DNA from: Cystobacter ferrugineus | Lineage (GTDB): Bacteria > Myxococcota > Myxococcia > Myxococcales > Myxococcaceae | NCBI RefSeq assembly: GCF_001887355.1 | Contig: NZ_MPIN01000014.1 | Coordinates: 124,001 to 188,000 of the forward strand | DNA length: 64,000 nucleotides | Reading direction: 5' to 3' | Program-made: the position numbers and the translations under genes | The notes under the pieces: model-generated | The model's database searches: none | What the model saw: the letters and a program-made list of their open reading frames with translations, nothing else | What the model was told of the DNA's origin: nothing | Shown: piece by piece, positions 40,016 to 48,043 of the stretch | Layout of the letters: each line of letters begins with the position of its first letter | Numbering within the stretch: the first letter of the stretch is position 1

Positions 40016-42032
40016 TGCCCGCGCTTCCCTCCCGAACGCCTCCCGTGGTGGCCGCCACGCCCTGGGGTTCGAGTGTCACCTCCAACCGGAGGTCCGACAG
40101 GTTCTGGGGGTAGTCGAAGAAGAAGACGACGAAGGGCATGTCCGCGCCGGGAGCCACCGCCTCCGCGGCCGAGTCCAGACGGGTCCGCAGCGCGGCGGCG
40201 TCGCCCGCGGTGCGCACCGAGTGCAGATCCTCGGGCGTGGGCGGCGGACCCGCGAGCCCCTCCGCCGACAACACCCGCTGCGTCCCATCGAACAGCGAGA
40301 CCCGGGCCTTCACCCGGGTGGGCGTGGCGCCGCGATTGACCACCTCGCCCCGGACGAAGAAGAGGGACTTGCCGCCCGTGGCCTCATAGAGCCCATTGGA
40401 GACGTCCCTGGCCACCAGCGGCATCGTGGGCGACAGCCACTCACGAATGCGCGCGACGGACAGATCGGACAAGTCCACCCGGCCCTCGTTGAGCGAGGCG
40501 AGGGTCAAGGCGAGCAGCCCGGCCACGAGCACCGCGAGCACCACGAGCTGGACGGCCGCCGCCGCCAACCGCTGAACGATCCCGGGACCGGGACGCGATC
40601 CCGCTGCCGCCGGGAGTTCGGGCGGGGCCACCACTGGCGGCGCGGGCCTGGGCGCCGGCGGGTCGGCGAGACTCCCCCGGCCCGAGGGCGTGGCGTCCGA
40701 GCCACGGAAGTCCTGGAACGGAGAAGGCGCGCCCGGGGCGTTCCCCTGTCCGGCGGGAGCCCCCCAGTCCGGAATGCCCGAGGGCGCGCCCTGCTGCGCG
40801 GGAGCCCCCCAGTCCGGAATGCCCGAGGGCGCGCCCTGCTGCGCGGGAGCCCCCCAGTCCGGAATGCCCGAGGGCATGGATGGAGCGGGAGCCGCCGCGG
40901 CCGCCGCGGGTAGCGCGGACACGGGATCGAACGCGGCGAACGGGTTGTCGTTCTCGAACCCGCCCATGTCGGCGGGAGCCGGAGCCTGGGCCGCGACGGG
41001 CGCCGCGCTCCGGACCGGCACGGGCACCGGAGCGGGAGGCGGCGCGGGAGGTGGCGGCGCGGCCACCGGAGGGGGTGGCTCGAACGACACGAACGGGTTG
41101 TTGCCCTCGAGCCCCTCCATCTCCTCGTACACGGGGGCCGCGGGCGCGCTGGACGGCAACGCGAACGGATCCGCCGCCGCGAACGACGCGGGGGCCGACG
41201 CCGGAGCGGCATCCGGATCGAACGTCGTCACGACGGGTTCATCGTCCGGAGGCAGCGAGAACGGATCCGGCTCCTCGACGGGAAGGGGAACTGGAGCGGC
41301 GCGCACGGGCGCCGGCGCCGGGCTCCTGGCGGGAACCTGGACTGGCACCGGCACGGGGGGCGCGGGGATTGGAGCGGGCTTCGGCGCCGGAGCGGCGCGC
41401 ATGGCCACCGGCGTGGGACTCCGGGCGGGAACCGGGGCCGGTACCGGAGGCGCGAGCCCCGGGGCGGGCTTCGGCGCCGGAGCGGCGCGCATGGGCGCCG
41501 GCGGCCTGGCCACGGCCTGCTTCGGCGCGGGCGCATCCACCGTCGCGAACGGATTGCTCTCGTCGAACGACAGCGACAGCGCGGGAGTCAGCGGCCGATC
41601 AGAAAGTGCGCGAGCGGACGCCGACGACGTCTCCCCCGAGAACTCCATCAAGGGATCCAGATCGAGCGTCGCGGGCGTCCGCGGCGGCTCCAGGGAAGTG
41701 ACACGAGGCAGCGCGGGAGCGGCCCCGCGAGGAGCGGCGAGCCCCGGCGGGGCGGCCTGCGCGGGCTTCACGCCGGGCGGGACGGGCCTCGTCGCGGGAG
41801 CCGCGGCCCGAGGGACCTCGAGGGGCGTGCCCACGCGGGCGGCCATCGCGGGCTTCGCGGCCGGCGCGGCGGGCGCGACCACGGCCGGAGCGGGCACGGC
41901 GGGAGAAACCTCCTCGCGCACCACCCGGAACGTATGCTGACACTTGGTGCAGCGGACCTTGACCCCCTTCTCCGTCACCTTCTCATCGGGGATCTTGAAC
42001 CGCGTCTCGCACTGCTCACACTTGACGATCAT
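40002..42032 (-). CDS. Zinc-ribbon (MJ0042) protein with Pro/Ala-rich linker and one membrane helix
   Basis: This 676-residue protein starts MIVKCEQCETRFKIPDEKV and has Cys at 5, 8, 28 and 31, the MJ0042/zinc_ribbon_5 finger often found at the N-terminus of DUF3426 proteins. Residues 35-500 are a Pro/Ala-rich linker with NPFA(A)FD/EPDPF-like blocks and a 15-residue tandem repeat. A single membrane helix (AAVQLVVLAVLVAGLLALTLASL) precedes a periplasmic beta domain (FFVRGEVVNRGATPTRVKARVSLFDG) that resembles DUF3426. The layout, a cytoplasmic finger with a long linker and membrane anchor, recalls motility/envelope proteins such as GltJ/AgmX, but no GYF or TonB domain was seen, so no name is given. 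Confidence 0.82.
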   Translation of the reverse strand: MIVKCEQCETRFKIPDEKVTEKGVKVRCTKCQHTFRVVREEVSPAVPAPAVVAPAAPAAKPAMAARVGTPLEVPRAAAPATRPVPPGVKPAQAAPPGLAAPRGAAPALPRVTSLEPPRTPATLDLDPLMEFSGETSSASARALSDRPLTPALSLSFDESNPFATVDAPAPKQAVARPPAPMRAAPAPKPAPGLAPPVPAPVPARSPTPVAMRAAPAPKPAPIPAPPVPVPVQVPARSPAPAPVRAAPVPLPVEEPDPFSLPPDDEPVVTTFDPDAAPASAPASFAAADPFALPSSAPAAPVYEEMEGLEGNNPFVSFEPPPPVAAPPPPAPPPAPVPVPVRSAAPVAAQAPAPADMGGFENDNPFAAFDPVSALPAAAAAAPAPSMPSGIPDWGAPAQQGAPSGIPDWGAPAQQGAPSGIPDWGAPAGQGNAPGAPSPFQDFRGSDATPSGRGSLADPPAPRPAPPVVAPPELPAAAGSRPGPGIVQRLAAAAVQLVVLAVLVAGLLALTLASLNEGRVDLSDLSVARIREWLSPTMPLVARDVSNGLYEATGGKSLFFVRGEVVNRGATPTRVKARVSLFDGTQRVLSAEGLAGPPPTPEDLHSVRTAGDAAALRTRLDSAAEAVAPGADMPFVVFFFDYPQNLSDLRLEVTLEPQGVAATTGGVREGSAGNGQP
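40756..40880. repeat. Three near-identical 45-bp tandem repeats inside a coding region
   Basis: Units begin at about 40756, 40801 and 40846; the last is partial. On the minus strand they encode GIPDWGAPAQQGAPS in the linker of the zinc-ribbon protein. The copies match almost base for base, suggesting recent expansion by slippage or unequal exchange. Confidence 0.9.
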
Positions 42033-42182
42033 TAGGGCTCGGCCTGAGCCGGAGTATAGAGGCAGCGGCACACCATCGCGAACAACCCGTCGCGTGGCTT
42101 GCCCGCCCCCCCCCCCTCTGCTACAGGCTGACGTCCCACCCGACTACGCACGCATCACGACGCGTCGCGGAGAAACCAAACT

Positions 42183-42827
42183 ATGAGCGAGCCAGAGCAG
42201 GCAGGCGTGCCGGCGAAGGAGCCTAAGGTCATCAAGCGATACACGAACCGCAAGCTCTACGACACCGTCGAGAGCCGGTACGTGACCCTCGACGAGATCG
42301 CCGCGATGATCAAGGAAGGCGTGGAGGTCCAGATTGTCGATAACAAGACGAAAGAGGACCTCACCTCGGTCACGCTCGCGCAGATCATCTTCGAGGAGGA
42401 GAAGAAGCGGAACCGGATGCCCCTGACGGTGCTCCGGGAGATCATCCGCCACCCGGGCGAGTCCCTGACGGACTTCATCCAGAAGGCCGTCACGCCCCGC
42501 GTGGTGTCCATCCGCGAGGAGGCCGAGTCCCGGCTCGACAAGCTGCTGCGCCGTGAGGAAACCACTCCGGGCGGCGAGCCCGCGGCGGCTCCGGAGGAGG
42601 AGGGCGGCACCACGGCACCGGCGCCCAGCGGAGCGGCGGAGCTGCTCAAGGCCAGCCAGCGGGCGCTCGAGGACTGGCAGCGCCGGATCGACGAGCGCGT
42701 CAAGCAGGCGGTGGAGAACCTGGCCGGCAACCTGCCCGCGCTCGGTCGTGACATGCAGGTGCTCACCCAGCGGCTCGAGGAGCTCGAGAAGAAGCTGGAT
42801 GAGATGGACAAGAAGAAGCAGTCCTGA
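42183..42827 (+). CDS. PHB-accumulation-regulator-like protein (PhaR family)
   Basis: This 214-residue protein opens with KVIKRYTNRKLYDTVESRYVTLDEIAAMIKEG and VQIVDNKTKEDLTSVTLAQIIFEEE, the PHB_acc_N domain of PhaR-type regulators that bind DNA and PHB granules. A Pro/Ala/Glu-rich linker follows, then a coiled coil (about 150-210, VKQAVENLAGNLPALGRDMQVLTQRLEELEKKLDEMDKK) resembling phasins. No pha genes are adjacent. In this lineage the exact target is unknown. The 150 bp upstream separate it from the divergent zinc-ribbon gene. Confidence 0.88.
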   Translation: MSEPEQAGVPAKEPKVIKRYTNRKLYDTVESRYVTLDEIAAMIKEGVEVQIVDNKTKEDLTSVTLAQIIFEEEKKRNRMPLTVLREIIRHPGESLTDFIQKAVTPRVVSIREEAESRLDKLLRREETTPGGEPAAAPEEEGGTTAPAPSGAAELLKASQRALEDWQRRIDERVKQAVENLAGNLPALGRDMQVLTQRLEELEKKLDEMDKKKQS

Positions 42828-42835
42828 GCCGTGGA

Positions 42836-42850
42836 GGGGGCGATGCCCCC
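42836..42850. other. Short GC hairpin between convergent genes
   Basis: GGGGGC-GAT-GCCCCC lies 9 bp after the PhaR-like stop and 46 bp before the GH30 stop. No T tract follows on either strand, so termination is only possible. Confidence 0.35.
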
Positions 42851-42896
42851 GCGCCTCAAACAGGGCACGGGGGGCCTCACACAGTTCCGGGGGGTG

Positions 42897-44792
42897 TCAG
42901 ATCGGCTCGAGCAGGAATTGCTGGCAGTCGTTGTTCGACCACGTCCACTGCTGGAGCTTCGTCCCATCCCCACTGCTCGTGCAGCTCGTCACGTCGAGCA
43001 CCTTGCCGCTGTGGCGCGCCTCGATGCGGACGTAGCCGTTGCCCAGTGAGACGGTCTTGAACTGCTGATTGGAACCATTGGACCAGGCCCACTGCTGCAC
43101 CGGCGCGCCATCCGCGGTGCTCACGTCCGCCACGTCGAGCGCCTTGCCGCTGTAGCGCGAGACGATCTGGTAGTAGCCGCTGTCCGTCGGCTGGAGCGTC
43201 CACTGCTGGCTCGAGCCGGTGTGGCAGCCCCACTGGTGGATCTTCGCGCCATCCGTGGTGCTCGGGCCCTCGACGTCCACGCACTTGCCGGTGGACTTGT
43301 TCACGATGCGGTAGGCGGTGGTGCCCCCCGAGGAGCCCGCCTTCCACTTGAACGAGGCGACCGAGCGCGGCGGCAGCGAGTAGTCGAAGGACTGGCCGTT
43401 CCAGCGCACCTTGAAGGTGAGCGTCTGGCTGCCGTTGGAGTTGAGCGCCACCAGCGCCAGCGAGCCGTCCGGGTTCTTGAAGGCCACGGTCTCGATGTTG
43501 CCGTTGCCCAGGCTCGTCGAGCCGATGCGCACCGCGCCCGCGCGCGCCACCTTCCCGAAGTGCGCCCAGGAGTAGTAGTCCTCGTTCTTCGTGTAGGTGC
43601 CCGTGGCGTTGTTCACCGTCAGCATGCCGCGGCAGTCGACGCAGCCTCCCGTGTAGGGGCCGTGGTTCGGGTCCAACGCGATGTTCCAGTACAGGGAGCT
43701 GCGCGCCCAGTTGCGCAGCGGGCCCATGATCACGTTGCGCACGTTCCACGTGAAGTTGGCCGCCGCGTCCTTCGCCCACTCGCCGCCAGTGCACTCGGTG
43801 AAGTGGATCTCCTCGTTGGGATAGGCGTTGTGGAAGTCGTTCTGGACGCTGAAGGCCCCCTCGGGGCTCTCGTAGCAATGCCAGGCCACGCCCGCGATGG
43901 CCGCCTGGGCCTGGCCGTTGTTGTAGGCCAGGGTGTCGTAGGGGAAGCGCGACGGGGCCCCCCCCTCGTACCAGTTGTGATCCCAGGCGAAGATCTTCAC
44001 CGAGCCGAAGCCCGCGTTGTTGAGCGCGGGCCGCAGGTTGTTGGCCGCGAAGTTCGCCTGGTCCGCCGGCTCCATCTGCATCGTCGCGTACGTGCTGTTG
44101 GCGTTGTGCGGCTCGTTCTGCATGCTCACCGAGTGGATGGGCACGCCCTGGGCCTTGTAGCCCTGGAGGAACCTGACGAAGTAATCGGCATACATGCCGT
44201 ACAGGTCATTGCGCAGGTAGCCGCCGCCGGTGAACGAGTTGTTGAACTTCATCCACGCGGGGGCACTCCACGGCAGGGCGGTGATCTTCAGCTCGGGGTT
44301 GAGCTGGAGCGCCTGCTTGAGCAGCGGGATGATGTAGGCCGTGTCGTGGTTGATGGAGAAGCCATTCAAGTCACAGCACGTGTCGTCGTAGCTGTAGTTG
44401 TTGCGCGCGAAGTCCGACGCCCCCATGGGCAGACGGACCATGCCGTAGCCCCCGCCCGCCGACACGCTGAACAGATCGTTCATGATGGCGTTGCGCTGGG
44501 GTGAATTGTAGATGAGCCACGCGGACGAGTCCGTCAGGGCGCCCCCGAAGCCATCGATGGTCTGGTAGGTCGTCGACTCGGTGACGTCGATCGTCGTCGA
44601 CGTGCCGCTCTGCGTTCCGAAGGTCTTGTTCGCCTCCGCGTTGAAGCGCTTGGACAGGGAGCTGCCCGAGGTGGTGGTCAGCCAGACCTGGACGGACTCA
44701 CCCGCCGCCGCGGCGAGCGAGGGCACCAGCCCGCACAGGCCCCACAGCGCCAGGGAGATACCCGTCCGCGTGTTCTTCTTGAAGGGAGTCAT
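42897..44792 (-). CDS. Secreted GH30-family glycoside hydrolase with ricin-type lectin domain
   Basis: This 631-residue enzyme has a signal peptide (about 1-30, PSLAAAA), a TIM-barrel catalytic domain opening with YQTIDGFGGALTDSSAW, acid/base Glu227 in SMQNEPHN and nucleophile Glu333 in HFTECTGGEW, both at the places expected in GH30. A beta-sandwich side domain follows (about 415-490, VAFKNPDGSLALVALN and SLPPRSVASFKW). After a Gly/Ser linker a ricin/CBM13 trefoil (about 500-631) has three QxW repeats (SQQWTL, NQQFKT, CQQFLL). GH30 members act on glucosylceramide, beta-1,6-glucan or xylan; which one applies is not shown. The neighbour encodes a second glycan-active protein. Confidence 0.95.
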   Translation of the reverse strand: MTPFKKNTRTGISLALWGLCGLVPSLAAAAGESVQVWLTTTSGSSLSKRFNAEANKTFGTQSGTSTTIDVTESTTYQTIDGFGGALTDSSAWLIYNSPQRNAIMNDLFSVSAGGGYGMVRLPMGASDFARNNYSYDDTCCDLNGFSINHDTAYIIPLLKQALQLNPELKITALPWSAPAWMKFNNSFTGGGYLRNDLYGMYADYFVRFLQGYKAQGVPIHSVSMQNEPHNANSTYATMQMEPADQANFAANNLRPALNNAGFGSVKIFAWDHNWYEGGAPSRFPYDTLAYNNGQAQAAIAGVAWHCYESPEGAFSVQNDFHNAYPNEEIHFTECTGGEWAKDAAANFTWNVRNVIMGPLRNWARSSLYWNIALDPNHGPYTGGCVDCRGMLTVNNATGTYTKNEDYYSWAHFGKVARAGAVRIGSTSLGNGNIETVAFKNPDGSLALVALNSNGSQTLTFKVRWNGQSFDYSLPPRSVASFKWKAGSSGGTTAYRIVNKSTGKCVDVEGPSTTDGAKIHQWGCHTGSSQQWTLQPTDSGYYQIVSRYSGKALDVADVSTADGAPVQQWAWSNGSNQQFKTVSLGNGYVRIEARHSGKVLDVTSCTSSGDGTKLQQWTWSNNDCQQFLLEPI

Positions 44793-44839
44793 GGGTCGAT
44801 CAATCTCGTGAGGTGAAACTCAAGGGGGAGGGAACGACA

Positions 44840-44869
44840 ACGCCCAGCCCCCCTGGGAGGGCCGGGCGT
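44840..44869 (-). terminator. Hairpin between the two glycan-enzyme genes
   Basis: ACGCCCAGCCC (44840-44850) pairs with GGGCCGGGCGT (44859-44869) with one mismatch around an 8-nt loop. On the minus strand no strong T tract follows, so it may attenuate transcription or protect an mRNA end rather than terminate it. Confidence 0.4.
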
Positions 44870-44891
44870 CGAGGAGAAGGACGGATGGGTT

Positions 44892-46364
44892 TCAGCCCGC
44901 GGGGCAGAACGTCACGTTGAGCTGCCGGCCACCGTTGCAGGTGTAGAAGCCGGCCTGGTTGGCCGCCATGGGGTAGTCGTCGTAGGCGAACGAGTACACC
45001 GCGCCGCACTGGTCATGCACCCACTTGGCGTACTGGTTGTAGGGCTTGCCGGTGTTGTAGTACTGGGCCACGTTCGTGCTGTCAGGGTTGTCCACCATGC
45101 CGCGCGTGATGGCCGAGCACCACTTGGCGCTCTGGTCGAAGAAGGGCGCGGAGCAGGCATACACCTGCGGCGTCTTCGCCGAGCCCGGGTTGCACTGGCC
45201 GGGGTACTTGCTCGCGCACCGGGCGATCTCGCTGTCCAGGCGGTTGCACACCGAGCCGCGGCGCGGGTCGCTCGCGTACTCCCCGTCGAGGCAGAAGGAG
45301 CGCGGCGCGAGGCAGATGGTGCCGCCACCCATGTTGTAGCGCAGCCCGTCAGGGCACGCGTTGGCGATGGCCGAGCTCAGCGCGCTGTAGCTCTTGTTGC
45401 ACTGGGCCATGCTGCAGCCGTTGTTGCCCACGGTGGAGATCTGCATGGGCAGACCCACGTGATCCACGTACGTGAGGTTGTAGTAGATGTTCTGCACGCC
45501 GTTGCCGTCGGGTCCGAGCGTGAACTCGGCCTTCTCCAGCTCGCGCGGCGAGGAGGGCGAGGGCAGCGTGCGGTAGGCGCTCACGCGGCCGCTGGGGTAG
45601 TTGCTCGGCGCGTAGTAGGTGTAGCTGCCCCCGGTGCCGAGGTTGCGGTAGATCTTGTTGCCCGCCGAGTCCTTCTCCAGCGGGATGTCGCCCACACCCG
45701 ACAGGATGACGCTGAGGGGGAAGGGGCACTTGTTCGTCACCACCACGGGCACCTTGCCCGTCTGAGGAGGAGGATTCGTGCCCCCACCGCCCGTCGTGTT
45801 GTGCAGCTCGAAGTAGTCGAGCTTGAACAACCAGTCACCGCCCGTCGCCACGCCCTTGAAGAACAGGTTGTGCGTGCCGCTGAGGGTCGGCGTGGCGATG
45901 GTCAGGGTGGTGAAGGCATTCCAATCACTGCCCGTGGCGGAGGAGATCGCCACCGTGCCGAGCTTCGTGCCACTGCCCACCGCATCGGCCCAGATCTCCG
46001 CCTTGCCTCCCGCGTAGGGCGCGCCCACGCGCACCTGGATCTGGTTCGCGCCGCCACCGAAGTTCACCCCGCTGTAGCCGATGACCTCGTTGACCTGGAG
46101 GCCGGCCACCGACTGCCCGTCACCGCCTCCCTCGTTGAACACGGCACCGGCCGTCGTGAGCGAGGAGTTCCAACGTTCCGCCTGGATGCGGCTGCCCACG
46201 ATGACCATCTGCGCCTTGCGCACCAGGTCCTCGTGGCTGTTGGTCTCCGGCATCTGGCCACAGCCCAGGGCCGTGGCGAGCATCAACCCCGCGCCACCCG
46301 CGAGCAGCACGCTCCTGCTTCCCTTCCGAACAACCCGGTTATTCGTGAATACCGTGTGGGACAT
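44892..46364 (-). CDS. CBM6-thaumatin/GH64-like lipoprotein, putative beta-1,3-glucanase
   Basis: This 490-residue protein has a lipoprotein signal (LATALGC near residue 35). A CBM6-like module follows (about 55-190: AERWNSS, VIGYSGVNFGGGANQIQVRVG, GDWLFKLDYFEL), then a Gly/Pro linker, then a thaumatin-like/GH64-superfamily domain (from about 205: VPVVVTNKCPFPLSVILSG, SGRVSAYRT, YVDHVGLPMQISTV) with many cysteines that suit disulfides. Proteins of this type cut or bind beta-1,3-glucan; catalytic residues were not pinpointed. AAGGAGAAGGC precedes ATG 46364. It is 99 bp upstream of the GH30 gene in the same direction. Confidence 0.88.
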   Translation of the reverse strand: MSHTVFTNNRVVRKGSRSVLLAGGAGLMLATALGCGQMPETNSHEDLVRKAQMVIVGSRIQAERWNSSLTTAGAVFNEGGGDGQSVAGLQVNEVIGYSGVNFGGGANQIQVRVGAPYAGGKAEIWADAVGSGTKLGTVAISSATGSDWNAFTTLTIATPTLSGTHNLFFKGVATGGDWLFKLDYFELHNTTGGGGTNPPPQTGKVPVVVTNKCPFPLSVILSGVGDIPLEKDSAGNKIYRNLGTGGSYTYYAPSNYPSGRVSAYRTLPSPSSPRELEKAEFTLGPDGNGVQNIYYNLTYVDHVGLPMQISTVGNNGCSMAQCNKSYSALSSAIANACPDGLRYNMGGGTICLAPRSFCLDGEYASDPRRGSVCNRLDSEIARCASKYPGQCNPGSAKTPQVYACSAPFFDQSAKWCSAITRGMVDNPDSTNVAQYYNTGKPYNQYAKWVHDQCGAVYSFAYDDYPMAANQAGFYTCNGGRQLNVTFCPAG

Positions 46365-46411
46365 GCCTTCTCCTTGAAATAGTGAAGACAAGAGAAGCCC
46401 ACTTAATGATT

Positions 46412-46434
46412 CGGGTCAGAAAAACGAAGACCCG
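46412..46434. repeat. Inverted repeat upstream of the glycan-enzyme genes
   Basis: CGGGTC and GACCCG flank an 11-nt A-rich spacer, 48 bp before the CBM6 gene start. It could be an operator or a leader hairpin. It lies in a 298-bp gap (46365-46662) in which nothing else coding is seen and whose A/T content looks higher than in the surroundings. Confidence 0.35.
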
Positions 46435-46662
46435 CGTGTGATTGTTTGAAGAGAAATGCCGCCGGAGGCCATGACACGGGGCGTCCTCACCTGGTGTCGG
46501 GGCGCATTCCACACCGCGAGTTCATTTCCTTGCTGAACCCCTCGTTCAGCCAACCGTCGTGAACGCGCGTGGAGCAGCGCTCGAAACGCGCGGCGGCCGA
46601 GGGGGTTCGCTCGGCGAGGTGTCCAGTGGGGCCTCTGGCTCGCCGAGCGGACCTGCTTCTTG

Positions 46663-46962
46663 CTACTTCTTCTTGGCGGCCGACAGCGCGTCCACCTTGG
46701 ACTCCACCGACGTGAGCAGGCGCTCCAGGTCATCCACCTTGGCGCGCAGCTGCTCCAGGTCCGCGGTGGACGGCAGGTTCATGGCCGACAGCGCCGTGCG
46801 CAGCGCGCTGTCCAGCGTGCCCTTGGCCGCGAGCGAGCGCGTCACCAGCGTCTGCACCGCCGCGACGAACTTCTCGTTCGACATGAGCTGCTGGGTCAGC
46901 TTGCCCACGCGCTCCTCGCCCGTCTCGACGATCCTCTTCACCATCGGGTTGTTCATGATCAT
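46663..46962 (-). CDS. Small phasin-like coiled-coil protein
   Basis: This 99-residue protein (MIMNNPMVKRIVETGEERVGKLTQQLMSN) is helical throughout. It has a middle region TLVTRSLAAKGTLDSALRTALSAMNLPSTADLEQL and a C-terminal coiled coil LRAKVDDLERLLTSVESKVDALSAAKKK. The pattern of a short amphipathic helix followed by PS(T)xADLEQLxxxVDxLE resembles PhaF/phasin-like tails and the C-terminus of the PhaR-like protein in this window. AAGGAGA precedes ATG 46962. It is divergent from the ArsA-type genes. Function is inferred. Confidence 0.75.
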   Translation of the reverse strand: MIMNNPMVKRIVETGEERVGKLTQQLMSNEKFVAAVQTLVTRSLAAKGTLDSALRTALSAMNLPSTADLEQLRAKVDDLERLLTSVESKVDALSAAKKK

Positions 46963-47082
46963 GGGGTCTCCTTGAATCCGCGAATTGTCGGGGGACGCGG
47001 CAAGCCCCGGGTACAATCGCGCGGACTCTGGAAGCACACGACGCGACGTGTCAAGTGTGTGTCGGACTCGCGACGGAGTGCG

Positions 47083-47111
47083 TTGACAGGTGGGGGGGCC
47101 ATCCCTAGGGT
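47083..47111 (+). promoter_or_regulatory. Candidate promoter of the ArsA-type operon
   Basis: A perfect TTGACA (47083-47088), a 17-bp spacer and TAGGGT (47106-47111) lie only 12 bp before ATG 47123. The transcript would begin almost at the start codon, which suggests a leaderless or near-leaderless message. Confidence 0.55.
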
Positions 47112-47122
47112 CCCCCCTCCCG

Positions 47123-48043
47123 ATGGGCGCGCTGTTCGACAAGCGGTTGTGGATTGTTTCCGGCAAGGGAGGCGTGGGCAAGAGCACCGTCGCCGCCGCC
47201 CTGGCCCTGCGCTCGGCACGCGCGGGCCGCCGAACCCTGGTGTGCGAGGTCAATACCCAGGAGCGCATCAGCGGCCTGCTCGGACACCGCCCCGTGGGCC
47301 CCCAGGTCACTGCCCTGGAAGCCAACCTGTGGGCCGTGGACGTGCGCCCCCAGGAGGCCATGCGAGAGTACGCGCTCATGGTCCTGCGCTTCGAGACCCT
47401 CTACAAGACGGTCTTCGAGAACAAGGTGGTGCGCTACTTCCTGCGCTTCATCCCCTCGCTGCAGGAGCTGGTGCTGCTCGGGAAGATCCTCTTCCACGCC
47501 CAGGAGAAGCGCCCGGATGGCCAGCCCCTGTGGGACACGATCGTCATGGACGCGCCGGCCACGGGCCATGCCATCACCTTCCTCCGGGTGCCCCAGGTGC
47601 TCATGCAGACGGTGCCCCCCGGGCCCATGGCCCGCGAGGCACTGAAGATGAAGGATCTCCTGGAGGATCCGGCGGTGACGGCCGCGGTGCTGGTGTCGCT
47701 GCCCGAGGACATGCCGGTGAACGAGACACTCGAGTTGCACGCGGCGCTGCGCGACCAGGTGCGGGTGCGCACCCACGCGGCGGTCCTCAACGCCACCTTC
47801 CCCGAGCGCTTCACCGAGGATGACCTGGAGGCCCTGGTGGACCACCCCGAGCTGCTCCAGCTCGCCCGGGCCCACCACGCCCGCGCGGCCCAGACGGTGC
47901 TCGCGCAGCTCAAGCTGGAGCGCAACCTGCACGTGCCCGTCCACTCCGTGCCGCGCATCTTCACCCCCTGCTTCGACCGCTCGGCCATCGAGCAGATCAT
48001 GACCCACCTGGAGCCGCTGGTGACGGGGAAGGCGGCCCCATGA
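47123..48043 (+). CDS. ArsA/GET3-family ATPase, first of a pair
   Basis: This 306-residue ATPase of the deviant Walker A (MinD/ArsA) class has SGKGGVGKSTVA with the signature lysine. The switch region is VCEVNTQERISG where ArsA has a DPA-type motif, and P2 is VMDAPATGHAITFL. The family couples ATP hydrolysis to handling of membrane-protein tails or anions. No arsenic-resistance genes are nearby. Its stop overlaps the start of a second ArsA-type gene as ATGA, suggesting a heterodimer. Confidence 0.9.
   Translation: MGALFDKRLWIVSGKGGVGKSTVAAALALRSARAGRRTLVCEVNTQERISGLLGHRPVGPQVTALEANLWAVDVRPQEAMREYALMVLRFETLYKTVFENKVVRYFLRFIPSLQELVLLGKILFHAQEKRPDGQPLWDTIVMDAPATGHAITFLRVPQVLMQTVPPGPMAREALKMKDLLEDPAVTAAVLVSLPEDMPVNETLELHAALRDQVRVRTHAAVLNATFPERFTEDDLEALVDHPELLQLARAHHARAAQTVLAQLKLERNLHVPVHSVPRIFTPCFDRSAIEQIMTHLEPLVTGKAAP

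Noticed and set aside
40756-40880. CRISPR-like repeats
   Set aside because: Directly adjacent 45-bp units with no spacers, in frame within a coding region.
40002-42032. Naming the zinc-ribbon protein as GltJ/AgmX
   Set aside because: Similar finger and linker layout, but no GYF or TonB-type domain and no glt neighbours were seen.
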